Assembly (NCBI RefSeq): GCF_041734735.1
Contig: NC_134878.1
Span: 18,279,202-18,343,201 of the forward strand
Length of the DNA: 64,000 bases
Direction: 5' to 3'
Origin: Babylonia areolata
Taxonomy: Eukaryota; Mollusca; Gastropoda; Neogastropoda; Buccinidae
Under the pieces are notes generated by a model. That model saw nothing but the letters and a program-made list of their open reading frames with translations, searched no databases and was not told where the DNA came from. Every line of letters begins with the position of its first letter. Position 1 is the stretch's first letter. Shown here in pieces: positions 13,567-27,212 of the stretch. Both the position numbers and the translations under genes were made by a program.

Positions 13567-13999
13567 GAAAAAACACTTTGGAGAACATATACCTGGGGGA
13601 ATGTAGACCTGGGGAACATGCTCCCGAGCTTTTCGGCACGCCAATAAAATTATACAGAATTCCCTCTGACGGTTCCCCGACCCGCGCTGATTTTTCGTCG
13701 GCAACACAAATTGTCGCCAGCAACAATTCAGCGGAGGCGTCAGACAATTCAGCGGTTAACACAGCTAGCACGGATTGAGTGAAGAGAGTGACACTGACGA
13801 CGGTTGCCTTCTGACAACACGGAGACAATTCACCGAGTTCTGGCAATAAAGTTTCTTGACAGAATGTGAGAATATTAGGCTACTATTTATTCAGTATCGT
13901 TATATCCACGAACTGGCAGAAGTATAACCTCCCGCATTCTTTGCTCAGTTTCCTGACTGATCAGGCACCGGATGCATTATTATGAGAGAGAGAGAGAGC

Positions 14000-14081
<82 letters not shown>

Positions 14082-15620
14082 CACAATCCGACAGTTCTAA
14101 TGACAATTAAGGGGGTGCACGTTTTTCTGTCCGGCCAAAGTATCAGAGATAACAACACAAAAGTAAATAAATGCATGAAAAGAGATGCGGCATGAGAGAG
14201 AGAGAGAGAGAGAGAGCATATAATTAAATTGTTTCATGAAAACAATACCGATCGAAGAGGCACAGAGAGCGAAATGAAAAAGGGGGCATGACAATCCGTG
14301 AAAGTACCGGCCAGTTCGAATCATTAGCACGTTTGTGACACAACATTGTAGTCGGCCTTGTGATCGTTTGTTTTGTCCAAAGGTTTGCCGTGAGATATGC
14401 TGGTCAGTTCGTGCCGTGATCGGAAAAATGAGGACTAAGATCACGTGGTTTGCTTTGACCCCTACCACAAGGCCAGTTCAGGTTCAGTTCAGGTCGCGCC
14501 ATTGCATTCGCGGCATTTGATTGGTTGATTGCTTGCCTCCACCTCATAATAATGAGCTGAGTGTCTGCGCATGAGATTTGATTCATTCACCGGCAGGCAC
14601 AGAGACTGTTGCCAAGCCCGTTCTGTGCTGGACTAATTGTTTATCCTTTTTTGTTTAGGTAAGATGATTTTTGTTTTGAATCATGCATGCAGTGTTGTGA
14701 ACCAGTCTTACCTTAACGCAATTAAGTCTACAAAAGAGGAAGCATCGAAGGAAACCAAGGTAACAGTCGAGATGGTCAGTCCTCAGTATCGGTTCAGTCA
14801 AATCGATTCTGAGTTGCATGAGTTGACTGAAAGGACTTGACACTATGAGTATGAACCCTTGTTGCCTGTTTTGGACAAGCTGGGATGTGATTTTTATTCA
14901 ATAATTTGTTGGCACTTTACATATTTTTTTTTGTTTTTGTTTTTTTTGAACGCTTTTGCAGACGACCATGCGGCGTCCGTTGGGAAAGAAGGTACTTGTA
15001 TCTAGATCCCATCTCCCCATTACCCCCCCCCCCCCAACCCCCCTTCCCTCGCCCTCATCAATTTCAGCGCAGACAAAATATTGAAATTTCAAGAATTTTA
15101 TGTCTATTGTTTGAACGCTTACCGTTACATACGTAGTTTTAACATCATCATATATCATGGTATTAACCTTTCAACAATTTAACTAAGTGCTGTGTATTAT
15201 TTTAATTTCTGGTAGATGTTTAACACGCTGGTTAGCAGTCAATGAACCATGAATGTGAGATACCAGCAGCTGAAATATCTATAAAAAAAAAAAATAAAAA
15301 AAGGAAAACTAACAAGAAAACGTCTGTGTTAAAAAGAAAATGTCTAGCTTACAAGTTACATGCACACAGCACAGTCATGGATTATTACTCAAAATTCTGG
15401 TAGTCTACTCATTTTCAGCCTATCATTCACTCAGTTTCTTGGCAACAGTTGTAGAAATGTGACCAACAAACTGTTGCGTTTGGTTTAGTTTTTTTTTTTT
15501 CAAGAGAAATATAAATCTCACACATTGAGACACATAGTGACATACGCATGCACACGCATGGTTTAAATGTGCTATGCCTGCTTGGTTACACTCACTCACC
15601 TCATGTTCACTTTCATACAT
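13567..15620. other. No gene recognised; possible untranslated ELOVL exon near 14658
   Basis: A donor-like TTTAG/GTAAGATG lies at 14658/14659, below ATTGG and TGCGCATG motifs (about 14520 and 14567). It could end a non-coding first exon, but nothing else supports this. Confidence 0.2.
13984..14079. repeat. GA microsatellite in two blocks
   Basis: GA runs 13985-14035 and 14042-14078. A third short block lies at 14193-14217. Confidence 0.94.
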
Positions 15621-15624
15621 CAAA

Positions 15625-16690
15625 CAGGTTAACAGTGACCCAGTTGGCACACAGTGCAGGGTGAAGGGGGTAAGTACTCACAGGGGGATGGCAGTAGTAA
15701 TAGAGGGTGACTCATCGGAAGAAACCATTGTGGACTCCGGAGTACCCCAGGGAACATGTCTGGGCCCTCTCCTCTTCCTGTGTCACATTAACGATCTGCC
15801 AAACAGCATCAAGTCACTGGTCCGTCTGTTCGCTGCCGACTGCCTCTTATACTGCGAAATAAACACCTTTCAAGACCACCTACAACTTCAAAACGACCTC
15901 TGTCTGTTTGAAACCTGGGCCTCTGACTGGGGCATGAAATTCAACCCAAAGAAATGCTATATCCTCAGCATCCAACAGTTCCTCCAACTACAACTACTCC
16001 CTCTGTAATACCCCGCTCCAACATGTTTCCTCCAACCCATACCTCAGCATCATCTTTTCCAATGACCTGAAGTGGGGCACCCACATAGCCAACATCTCGA
16101 AGAAAGCAAACAACACCCTAGGCTTTCTCCGCAGAAACTTGTGCTTCTTTCCTCAACACTGCAAGAAAAATGCATATCTAGCCCTCATCCGCCCACTCCT
16201 AGAGTATGGATGCATCATCTGGTCCCCATACCTACAGCAAGATATAAACCAACTAGAAAAAATCCAACGCCTCTCAGCTAGGTTTATTACACCACAAGAA
16301 CCCCTGGTGCCATCACCAATATATTATCAACCCTGCAGCTGCCAATGCTACAGCAACGTAGAAGTGATCTACGCCTAACTTTTCTGTACAAGGTGGTTGA
16401 GGGGTTGGTACTGGCCATACCGCCTACTGGTTTCCTGACTCCACACAAAGGACGTCACATCAAACCTCGCGACTTTAGAGAATACGATGCAACAAGTGCC
16501 ATCTCCAATCACATCAGGAACAATTCAAGATCCTTTGTAGTAGGCAGATCTCAGACTGAGCAATTCAGAAACTTTCTTTATTAGCACTGTTCTGTGACTG
16601 GAACCATCTGGACGAGGCAATGGTGACAGCAACATCTGTCGAGAGCTTCAAAGCATGGCTCTCAGGACACCACAAGTGCTAGGCTGCGCA
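15625..16690 (+). mobile_element. Decayed LINE, 3' half of RT (Jockey/CR1-like group)
   Basis: DSGVPQGTCLGPLLFLCHIN, LFAADCLLY (the FADD box altered to AADC), WGMKFNPKKC, DLKWGTHIANISKKANNTLG, YLALIRPLLEYGCIIWSPYL, INQLEKIQRLSARFI and a terminal DWNHLDEAM with ESFKAWLSGHH appear in order over at least three frames. The altered catalytic box and frame changes show it is inactive. Confidence 0.9.
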
Positions 16691-17440
16691 CTCCCCCCAC
16701 CGTTACGTTTATGTCATAAGTGGCTATAGCAACGTACCCTACAGATACAGAGATACTGTTCAGATGTTTGCCAGCAGGCTCCTTTTGATAAATGCCAGTG
16801 ATTTCAAAATTTGCATAGGGGTCCAATGATCCTTGCAATGCATGAAATTGTTCCATCCCCTTTATTATTCTCTATGTACTGTAACGATAACATGTCATAC
16901 GATAGTCAAACGTAATTCTTTTGTTTTTGAAGGCTTTCTCCAACTGGTTGCACCAGGAAAAGTTTGTCTGCTCATTCTTTTCAACGTTTTGTCGACGTTT
17001 GAAATAGCAGGGGTGCCTGTGGGTAAATGTGAACAGGCAAGTCTAATTGGGAACAATGGCTTTGGGTACAAGTAGACAAAACAGAACCAGATCTTTAACT
17101 CATTACAACATTCGACAACATTTCATTGGAACATCGCACCTGACTGTTGTACTGTTGGTTTTGATCACACTGCACACAAACACAGACATTTAAACACACA
17201 CACCCCACACCGTATACAACACACCCTTTTGCGAGTGCTCAGTAACTGTGAAGCATCGTTCGCAAATAGACTTGCATCAAAATATATGGTCTGATAGCAA
17301 ACGACAGTACTTTGCAGTTTTCTGTCAAAACTGATGTTCTGATCTGCCATCAGTATGCGTAAATTCTCCCAGCACTGGCAATGTGCATTCAACATATGTG
17401 ATCAAATCAACCATTCTAAACTGTGTCAAAGTTCAAGACC

Positions 17441-18509
17441 TTAACCCCTAGGCTGCCTGCATGACGAGATAACTCGTCATGGCAAGCATGTATGCTTCGC
17501 TGCCTGCATGACGAGATAACTCGTCATCGAAATATTCTGACTTTTCCCTGGTTTGCATTTACTTCCTTGGCAAAAATAGTGGTAGCTTTAGCCTGGGGAA
17601 TCTCTCTAGATTCTATTCATAGCTAGAAACCCCATCTACGTCATGAAGCAGTCCTTTATTTGAACGTTTTGGTTGGGTCACTGTCCAAGTGTTTGCCTGA
17701 CTTCTCTCCTCGCTCGCTCAACAAAATGTCGGACTGACGCCGTGCTCAAGACATGCGATCGTGACGAACAAAATCAACCAAGATTTCTTTCTTTAGCTGA
17801 TGCTCAGAAAGAATTGAAGCGTAAATTCGAAGGAGAAGATAGTGATGAACATTTATAGGACGATCTGACAGAAAATAAAGGGAGCAATCAAGAGAGTGGC
17901 CAAGATGTGACTGTCAGTGAGTGACGCCGGCTGTACAGATGTCAGCAGTCGACAGATGACCGAATTAGCAGCAGAGCGATATTCTTGGCATGCAGCCAAC
18001 GCGGTCTGATGAGAACTGAATCAAGTGACTGTGTGAGAGGGGTGATGAGGACGGGGGGTGGAGACTGAGGGGGCGTGGCCTCACATCCATCTTATCACTT
18101 GGAGAAGTCACAATGTATTGTGTATCTATCTCTTAAAAATATATATATATATATATTGTGGTTGTTCTAGTATGATTTTGGGTTTGCAGATATCCATTTG
18201 TCCAGAAAATATGATGTTTTTGTGCAAATTACCTGACTAATGTTTGTAATGAACAAGTTGAAAATGTGACAAAAAACAAAACACTGATTTCAAAACAACA
18301 GCATGTCACAAAAAATATATAAAATGGGAAAACAGCATGTGTTTTGTATTCTTTATTCATTTACCTTTCAGAAAATATATACTTTTATGGGTCTTTCTCC
18401 AATAACAAAGAGCACAGAATTTTTGGAAAATTTATACCCGTTTTTTGTGAAAAAACCCTGGCAAATAGATTTCACTTAAATCTTATTTTCCTGGCAGCGA
18501 AAGGGTTAA
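17441..18509. mobile_element. piggyBac-like DNA transposon remnant with TTAA target sites
   Basis: TTAA at 17441-17444 and at 18506-18509 flank about 1,061 bp. The ends inward are CCCCTAGGCTGCCTGC and, from the right, CCCTTTCGCTGCCAGG, the CCCTTT..CTGCCA style of piggyBac ends. The left side holds GCTGCCTGCATGACGAGATA twice, each followed by a GACGAGATAACTCGTC palindrome. Inside, an acidic stretch such as RKFEGEDSDEHL resembles the N-terminal part of a piggyBac transposase. No catalytic domain is seen, so the copy is non-autonomous. Confidence 0.75.
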
Positions 18510-19694
18510 CTTGCTTCCCTTGATTTTTGGGATTTTTGGAGCAAGTTTGTAATCTTGGTGGGTAGTGGTGCATGAAGAGAAGAAAGAGCGCGGAAATAGT
18601 CAGAAATAGCTGATGTTTGACTGGTTCTTGGAAATGGATATATATTCATTAAGTTATTAGAAAAAGGTCGAAGCAGACGTTGAATTGTGAAATGCAACTG
18701 TTAAAAACGTTTCGAAGTGGGGTGGTATATGAATCGTTCGCATTTACACGCTGTTCGCAGTTACCCATAGCTACCCTACTTGCTTTTGAAAAAAAATCTG
18801 TCCTTTTTACTGTTGCAGTGTAACAAATTGTTTGCCATTGGCGAAGAGGAAAACCACCATCCCTTTCTATGTTAACTTCAGGTTTAATATCTTGCCAGCT
18901 TCAGGTGATATGGCCAGAAAGGATAACCATCCTGGAAGAGGGGAGGGTATTGGGACTGGGAGCAACCTGTCTGATATATGGCATAGACACAAACGGAATA
19001 GCAACATTAAGAATAAGATGGGCAGCTATAATGTCAAATTTTATGTTTGGTGCATGTGATTCAAACTGTCAAGATTTTGACTGTAGGCTTGGCACTCTCT
19101 TATTGAACTAACCAGGCACAAGTTGCTGCAGTTCTTGTATGTCTTGATATTACCCAGATATATTTTATGAAACTGAGCTTCTTAGTTTGTTGTATGTTCG
19201 GTCAGGAACATCCTGTGGACAATGAAAAAACAAAAACAAAACAAAACTGGCTGTGTGCTTCAAAATGGTGAAAATAATGATATTGGAGATGGTGGCTTGG
19301 AAGGGGTGATGGGGTGGGGAATGTCATATTCATCTCAGTTTTTCTATTGGAGTAAACACTGTGAAGATACTTTTTGTCATCTTTATTTCATATCATTCCC
19401 AGTCTTAATTTCATCTGTCACAAAGCTTGATATTTCTTCTTCTTTGTGATTGATCAGCAGTTGAACATTTTAAAGGTCACTATGTATGCACATGCACACA
19501 CACGCACCCCCCTAACCCCAACCCTTGCCCCCACACACTAATTAAAAAGACAAAAACCCTGCTCTGGAGATCTGAAGGTAGGTTATTTAAAATTTTTGTA
19601 AGATTCAGCAGAACTTGTGAAATGTCAATAATTTTAAAGAAAATGCATCATAGATGACGTGTTTCCTTTTCAGTCACACCTGTCACTGTTGCAG

Positions 19695-19725
19695 GAATCA
19701 GACGCTAATCACTGAAAAAGCACAG
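19695..19725 (+). other. 5' UTR part of the first coding ELOVL exon
   Basis: The sequence CTGTTGCAG ends at 19694, preceded by a pyrimidine-rich stretch with a second AG, and looks like a 3' splice site. About 31 nt then precede the ATG at 19726. This implies at least one more non-coding exon upstream that I could not place firmly. Confidence 0.55.
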
Positions 19726-22700
19726 ATGGCCAGCATTCTGAAAGACCTTGTACGTCAGTACGACGAAGCCAAACCTCATGCTGGTAAGTTCAGAGATAAA
19801 TATTTTATTTCCCCACAATATCAGGCTGGTAATTTTTTTTAATGTGTCCATGGGTGGATGACTGAAAGCAGGACTGCAAACAAGTTTCCCGGACGTAAGT
19901 CTTGCTACCAACTGACACACTACTGGGGTGCAGGGTAAGAGCATCTGTCCAACAAACCAGAGTTAGGCACACATGATTCTAGAGAACTTTTATGTTTCAT
20001 GGTGGTCAGGAACTTTCAGGTAAGTTGATATATACTGAAGTCGTACATGCATTGTGAACTTTGTGCTCACTTGTATTGTTTTTGTAGGCAGATAGCTGCA
20101 TGCATCATAACTTGCTATTTTAAACCAGAACAGTATTGTACTCTGTAGACCATAAAATGTATGCTGGTATTTGTCAATTTTGTGCTGCTTGTGTGTGAAC
20201 ATGCATGCATCCAGATATGAAAGTTGAATAGAGCTGAGCATTTTGATGTTATATGATCCTTGACAGCTGACAACTGTTTTAAGGCATTCACTGGTATGCA
20301 CATCTGTATTCCTGGAGCACAACAAATGGTCATGAAAAATCACATGCATTGTCAAATGTCAGACAGGCTTATTGGTCCTCACTGATGAGGATAGCCTCAT
20401 CAAGGATTACATGTCTTCCCTTTTGTTTATTGGCTGCGTCAGTGAAGAGCCTCCAGTGCCCATGACAAAATAAATCAGTAGCCATGGGCTGAGCATGGCT
20501 GCTTATTGATGAAGTTTTCAATCTGCATTTTCTTTCCCATCCCTGATAACAGTATGCTGAGTAGTTATGTAAAACTAAAAGCCCTCAAACTAGAAATATG
20601 CACAAATGTTTGGTCTATCAGTTCTTGTTAAGTTTTTTTCCCCCACAGTGTTAGCTTCTTTATGCTTACAGGAAAAAAAGAAAATGGTTTGTGCTTTCCC
20701 TTTGACTTGGACTTGAGTTTTGTCCAGTTTCAGCAAACTGAAAATTTGTATACTATAAAAAACAACAACAAAAAAACAACAACAACAAACAACAACAACA
20801 ACAACAAAACACACACTTATTTGCTAAACTATTTTTTGTGTGTGTTTATAACTATAAGGAATACAACTGTATATATGCTGTCTTCGGAAAAATGAAACAA
20901 TTGCAAAACTCAGCTGTGAGAAAAAGAAATGTTTGTAATGACACTAGAAAAATGTTTACTTGAATGGTAGAAATAGACTGACAAGCAGTCAATTGGTCTA
21001 TAATCAATAGTATACTATTGGAATACCTAGAGCTCTTTTTGTTGTAGTTTCCACGCTTCCTAGAAATTCTGTGCTAGGAATTTTTCTGTTGCAGTCTTTG
21101 TTTCTGGCTTCTTTCGATCTCAGTCGGCCTTTTTCTGCTGTGCTGGTCCATTCACCTGTAGAAAAAATGTTGTTAAGAGATATTTTTATCTTTTTTATAG
21201 AAAATCTGGAATATTTTCTGTCTTTTAATGGACTTGATAACTGGGCACTCACATTTTGTTGTATTCTTTTTTGCACCTAAGACATTAAACCACTGAAATT
21301 TTTACCTTACACTTTCTCTATTATGAGTAACCAAACTCCTGGTTTTTCCCACCAAACTGAAACTGAATAGTGTACAAACTACAATAAAGATACATAGAGA
21401 AAGGTGATTTCTAACTGGTGCAGACTGTTTCTCCAACACATTGGTTTTCTTAGCCTCAGCTCTCAAGTCATGCATTTACTGCAAATTCAATTTAAACCTG
21501 TTCAGTGCCAGAGAATTGTTAAAAGAAAAGAAAGACAAAAAGCTCTCTTGCCAGGGAGTCTTGAAGATTCTGTGGTAGTAATTAAAAGAAAAAATCTAAC
21601 ATGAAGAAATTGGGGATACAGAAAGAAAATGCTTTTGTGATGGATAATGATTGTGGATTCTGAATTTTGGCTTTTTTCTCCAATGATTTTGATTGTAGAT
21701 CTATGACTATTCAGGGAATTAAAAATTAAGTTAATTTTTGTGAATCAAAGTCTTATTTCTCCTCCAAGAATGACACCCAAAAAGAAAACAAATAATGCTG
21801 GAAGTATTGTTCTTATTGTCAGATTATGCTTGTTGAAGAAAATAAAATGGGTTTTAGGTTTATAACAATCAGTTTGTAGACAGAGAAGTGATTAAGTGTC
21901 CCAACAATGACAGACGTTGGTTCAGTCAAGACAATGTCAATTATGTTCTTAGAAACTAAGCAGTAAAGCTTTCCTTGAGCTGATAAAGTGTTCTGCATCC
22001 AGTGTGCTTCCTCTACAAAGAAGTCAGCCAACTGATCAGTGACAAAAAGAATGAAAAAATATATACATATCTCCATTCCATTGTCTTTCAGCCCTGGGTT
22101 TCATGAAAAATGTGGATTATTGGCTGTTGTCATTACCGGCAGTTAACAAGTATCACTCAGAAAAATCCAAAATTTGGGGGGTGACTTAAATTTTAAAAAT
22201 TTATTTATGAGTCAGTCATGACTAGCAGCAGTATATAAATATTCTGACTGACAATCAGAGATGCCAACTGTTGCAATTTCACCATATTTTGATACACTCG
22301 ATCACAGTTTGTTCTGATGTTACGCCAATGTCAAAGTTGTTCCGACAGGTTCATTTTTGACTGCATAGCATTGCCACATGCTTTCCTATCATAACATTAC
22401 CCAGAGGCTCTAGACTTATTGACCACGAGGCCAGGCCAGTCACTTCTAATCTTGGACTCAACGTGATGCTGCTGAGCTAATTGCGTGCATATTTACATTG
22501 AAACAGCACTGAGTGGACCAGTCAGCTTAATTGTTTGCCCAATCAAGAGAGGACGTGGCTGAATCAAGTTGCGTCTTGGTCAAACAGCATATGTGCTTTT
22601 TTGCCGATGTGGCTTGGAGTTCAAGTGTTACTACCAAATTCAAAATGTCCTACCAAATTTCCTGATTGTTCCCACAAACACTTGACCGGGGTTGACATCT

Positions 22701-25700
22701 CTGGACAGTTGAATGTTGTATATTTCTGACTAATCAGGATACAGCAAAGTGGAGCAATTCTTCCTAAGGGGCAGGTAATCTATGAATTATCTGCGGAGAA
22801 CATACAACAGTTGATACAAAAATGAAAACAAAACTTTACTAATTTCAGGAGTGTGTGTTTTGTGAATGTGGAATGCATGCACATTGTTTCTGAGGTCAAG
22901 CAGAATGAAAAATAATGACTTTAGAATATATGCAAGAAATAAGATTTTTTGCATGAGTTATCTGTCCTCAAAACAGAAAATTGCAAAATGTAAGGTTATT
23001 CATTAAGAAAAAAAATCATATGAATAATTACGAGTGATGACAAATCAGGAATATAATAGTGTATATATTCTGACAGATAAGTGAATGGTGTGTATTTCTG
23101 ACCAATCAGTTGAAGCAAAGAGGAGCATTTCTGCCAAAGGGTATATAAAGATAATAAATTATCCATGGAAACCTAGAAATTGATACAGAATTAAAACCAA
23201 CAAAGGAGGAAGGCACTCAAGACTTACTTGTCATATACTTTATCCAGTAAAAAAAAGAAAGAAAAAAAAAGTAAAGGAAAAGGTAAAATCTGTTCTGCAT
23301 TTAATAGTATAAAGATTTGGGTGGTGGAAGTATTGTTACTGTTAGCAGATTTGGTTTGAATACATAAATGTGTGCACATGTACAATACTGGAAACGCCCA
23401 TTAAGTTAATCGGGTCCTCAGCTACATCTTTTGTTATCACTTCCTTTGCATGTGTTTGTGGAATTTTTCATTTCAGTGAGTCTGGCGACATATTTGTTCA
23501 TGAATCATCAAAATAATGTACTGTTCATCACCAGTTATGTTTGCCTGATTTTTTAGATAATTTATTTTGTCTGTGGTTGTGGCAAAAAATGGTGCCAAAA
23601 AGTGGGATATGGCTTGGGTTGTAGCTTTTGCAACAACTTTACTAAATCAGAACAAGCAATACAGTGATTAAGTGTATTCTGCTGGTAAATAAAACAGTAA
23701 TCCCACTGACAGCAAGCTACAGCAAAACACTATGCAGCAGGATGGCTTTGACACATCCAAAAATACAGTAGTGGGTTTCGTTAGCTTCCACTGATTTCAC
23801 CCGCATTGCATTCTGCCCTTACAACACAGAATTGCTTCAACTGAATTGAAATTACTCCTGAATGTATCTCTGGGGATCAGTCTGCCTGCATATGATTTGT
23901 GTTTTGGAAACTTGGAGCCAAGTGCAAGTTCTGCTGAAGTTGTTTCAAGAAAGGTACGTTCCGCTTCCATGTGTATTGTACACAACACATCTGCCTAGTT
24001 CTGCGATCAGACAAGATAGCTCCATCTCATCGTTAAACCCATCCGTAATCATCTGCACAGCCTGCAAAGTTGTGTAAATCCATTTTCTGCTGGACAAAGT
24101 TTCTGACTCCTTTTTTATGTTTGAGGCATACCCTCTTCACACGCACTCCATGTTGTCCACTTAGCAAATCGTTAAGAAGAATGTCTTCCACCTAAGGTTT
24201 GCTCATTTAAATAGTATACTTAGAATCCAGACTATGTTCTGAGTCTGTGTTTATTGAACCAAACTCTGATAAAGGAAAAAACAGAATGGATGCAGAATGT
24301 CAGTGGATGACTTGTAGGCACTATGGCAACACTTTGTGTAGGATGTCAGCTGACGTCATACAAGCACCGACCGTGTTAATGAGGTGCTAGGAGAAAAGGA
24401 GGGCAGCCATGGTCTCAAACATGGTTTGGTGTGATTATCTTAGCTTCATGTGTTAAGTCCTGAAGAGAGGTCCTTGCATGCAAGCATCCCCTCCAGGAAT
24501 AATTGCAGCAAGGTATCATATGATATGTTTGGATATTACGATGGTTGCAGACCCTCGCACCAAGAACTGGCTGTTGGTGGAGAACTCCCCATATCCAGTA
24601 TGGATCCTGACCGTTCTCTACACCCTCTTTGTCATTGTGGGCCCCCGCTTCATGAAGAACCGCTCTCCCCTTGACCTTAAATGGTTCTTGGTGGTCTATA
24701 ATCTGGGACTGGTTGCGCTCTCTCTCTACATGTTTGTGGAGGTTGGTCTCTTTTAAGATGCATGTGGATATGTGTGTTTGTGTACTTTTCCAAACAAGTG
24801 GATATGTAATGCAAACCAGGACATAACCTGTTTTTGTTTTTTTATGAAAAAAGCAAAACAAAACAAAAACTAACCAGAACATGGTTTGCTTATCCAGCAT
24901 TTCCTACCAACTCATGGTCCTGTATATAGATAAAGGCAAATGTAACCGTCCATTTGGTTATGTCATTTATTTTTCAGCGGTCTGAGTGGTATATTGTGGG
25001 TCTATATGGACTTGTATAGTTTTACATGAATAAACTGAAGAATGACATTCCTGTATATTTGCCAGTTGTCCACATGTTCAGTATTTAACACTGGTTATTT
25101 TTTGTTGTTTCAAGTTGTTTGATCCTCATTATGATCCTTTATCTGATTCTGAACATATCCCATTGTCATCCCAAATATTTGACTAAGGATATTCTTTTTC
25201 TTTACAAATAGAAACCTTTGGAAAGGCTCCATGAAGTTTTTGAGAATTGGTTTCAACCAGTTCAGTATCTTATAAGGTATTTCTTGTGCACTTTATGTGT
25301 GACAACACTGGTTTAGGGATGTGTGTGCATGCATATGTATATATTTAGATAGATAGAAATATAGATAGATATTTTGACATGTAGATGTGTGTGTGTACGT
25401 ATTTTTGTGCATTTGAAAGTTAAGTTCATAATGCTTAAACTTTCAAACACACTTATGCACTCGCATGCGCACACATGTACATGCACACACACTCATACAC
25501 ACACACAGTGACTTTATGTGTATGTTTATAATGAGCCTGTGATTGCGCAAATGAATTTCCATGTGGATTGCTAAAGTGTTATGTATTTGATTTGAAAGCA
25601 AACTAGATCAAACTAGTATGTCAGTTGCTAGGTGAAAAAAGGTTTTTGTGTCCAATTAAAGAGTTAACAGTTAATAGAACTCCTGCTTACTGGAAATTGT

Positions 25701-27164
25701 ACTCTAGAAAATTCCCTTTATTGCTTTGTTTTGTTTAACGTTGCAGCAGGTGAAGCCTGTTATTTTGTTTATGTAAAAATGGATTTGGTTGTACTCTTGA
25801 ACATTGAAATTTTTGCCCCTTCACCAAGTTGGTGGTGCTTACTGTCGCTGTTCCAACTCAAGATAGATTGGATAATGAAGACGTCCACAGCTCAGAAGCG
25901 AAATGGATGACCTTGGCTTTGTGGACTATCTGGCCTTCCTCTCCCACACCCAACAGCAGATGCAGGAAAAGATGAGCACTTTTGTAGAAACCTCAGTTTG
26001 CCTGTCTCTCAACATCCACAAAGGGAAGAGCAAGATCCCAAAGAAGAGCAAGATCTTTAAAGGCTTGCAAAGTGCTGGCGAAAAATCTTGGGATCTCATT
26101 TAAAATGCAGGCATGTGGTTGGACATTTTTTTTGCCCAATCACTTCTATGCTGGCTTCACTGATATGGTTGTTTCTGGCTGTAAAACATGGAGAAGGAAT
26201 CGGGTCTGTTTGCACTGAGCAGAAGTGTCCCTGTACCTCTGTTTACTCTAACCCAGGCACAAATTCCAGTTAAAACAAGGGTCATAACCTGAGGTCCTGT
26301 GCTCCCCTGCCCTTCTCTCTCTGCTGATTAACCCCCCCCCCCACCCCCTCCCAAACAACCCTGTAACAAATCAGTTCATCCTACTAGGCCTCTAGGCATA
26401 TTATAACTGAAACTTTAGGGGAATTTACTTTTGATTTTTTCTTTCCTTATCGTTTTTTTTTTTTTTTTTTCACCGTATGATTATATACCATCAGTGGATT
26501 ACTTTAAATGAAAAGCTGAATACTGCAAGATTTGTGTGTGTGTGTCCTGTTGTTTACTCACTTGAACTTAAGATACTATTCTAATAATAATACCCATCTT
26601 GAATTGTTTTAACGTACTTCATCATTTTCTTTTTCTTTTTTTTGCACTGATAGATTGTGAGCGTATTTCTCCATTTCAAATGATGAATACTGCATTTTAT
26701 TATTGAATAACTTATTAAATACTATTAATGTGGAGTGATAGCCTAGACGTAAGCGTCCGCCTAGGAAGCGAGAGAATCTGAGCGCGCTGGCTCGAATCAC
26801 AGCTCAGCCGCTGATATTTTCTCCCCCACCACAAGACCTAGAGTGGTGATCTGGACACTAGTCATTCAGATGAGACGATAAACCGAGGTCCCGTGTGCAG
26901 CATGCACTTAGCACACGTAAAAGAACCCACGGCAACAAAAGGGATGTTCCTGGCAAAATTCTGTAGAAAAATCCACTTTGATAGGAAAAACAAATAAAAC
27001 TGCACGCACGAAAAAGTACAAAAAATCGGTGGCACTGTAGTGTAGCAACGCGCTCTCCTTGGGGAGAGCAGCCTGAATTTTATGTAGAGAAATCTGTTGT
27101 CATATAAAAAAAGAAAAAAATGAAATGCATGTTCTCTGTTGATATGTCTATCTCTTTCTGAGTT

Positions 27165-27212
<48 letters not shown>

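Larger units (their letters stand above)
19784..24550 (+). other. ELOVL intron between coding exons 1 and 2
   Basis: A 4.8-kb intron starting GTAAGTTC and ending GTTGCAG. It holds the reverse R5 repeat and a diverged 120-bp direct duplication. No other coding exon is seen on either strand. Confidence 0.7.

Noticed and set aside
13562-13846. 94-codon ORF on the - strand
   Set aside because: No recognised motif, no neighbouring exons and repeat-rich context.
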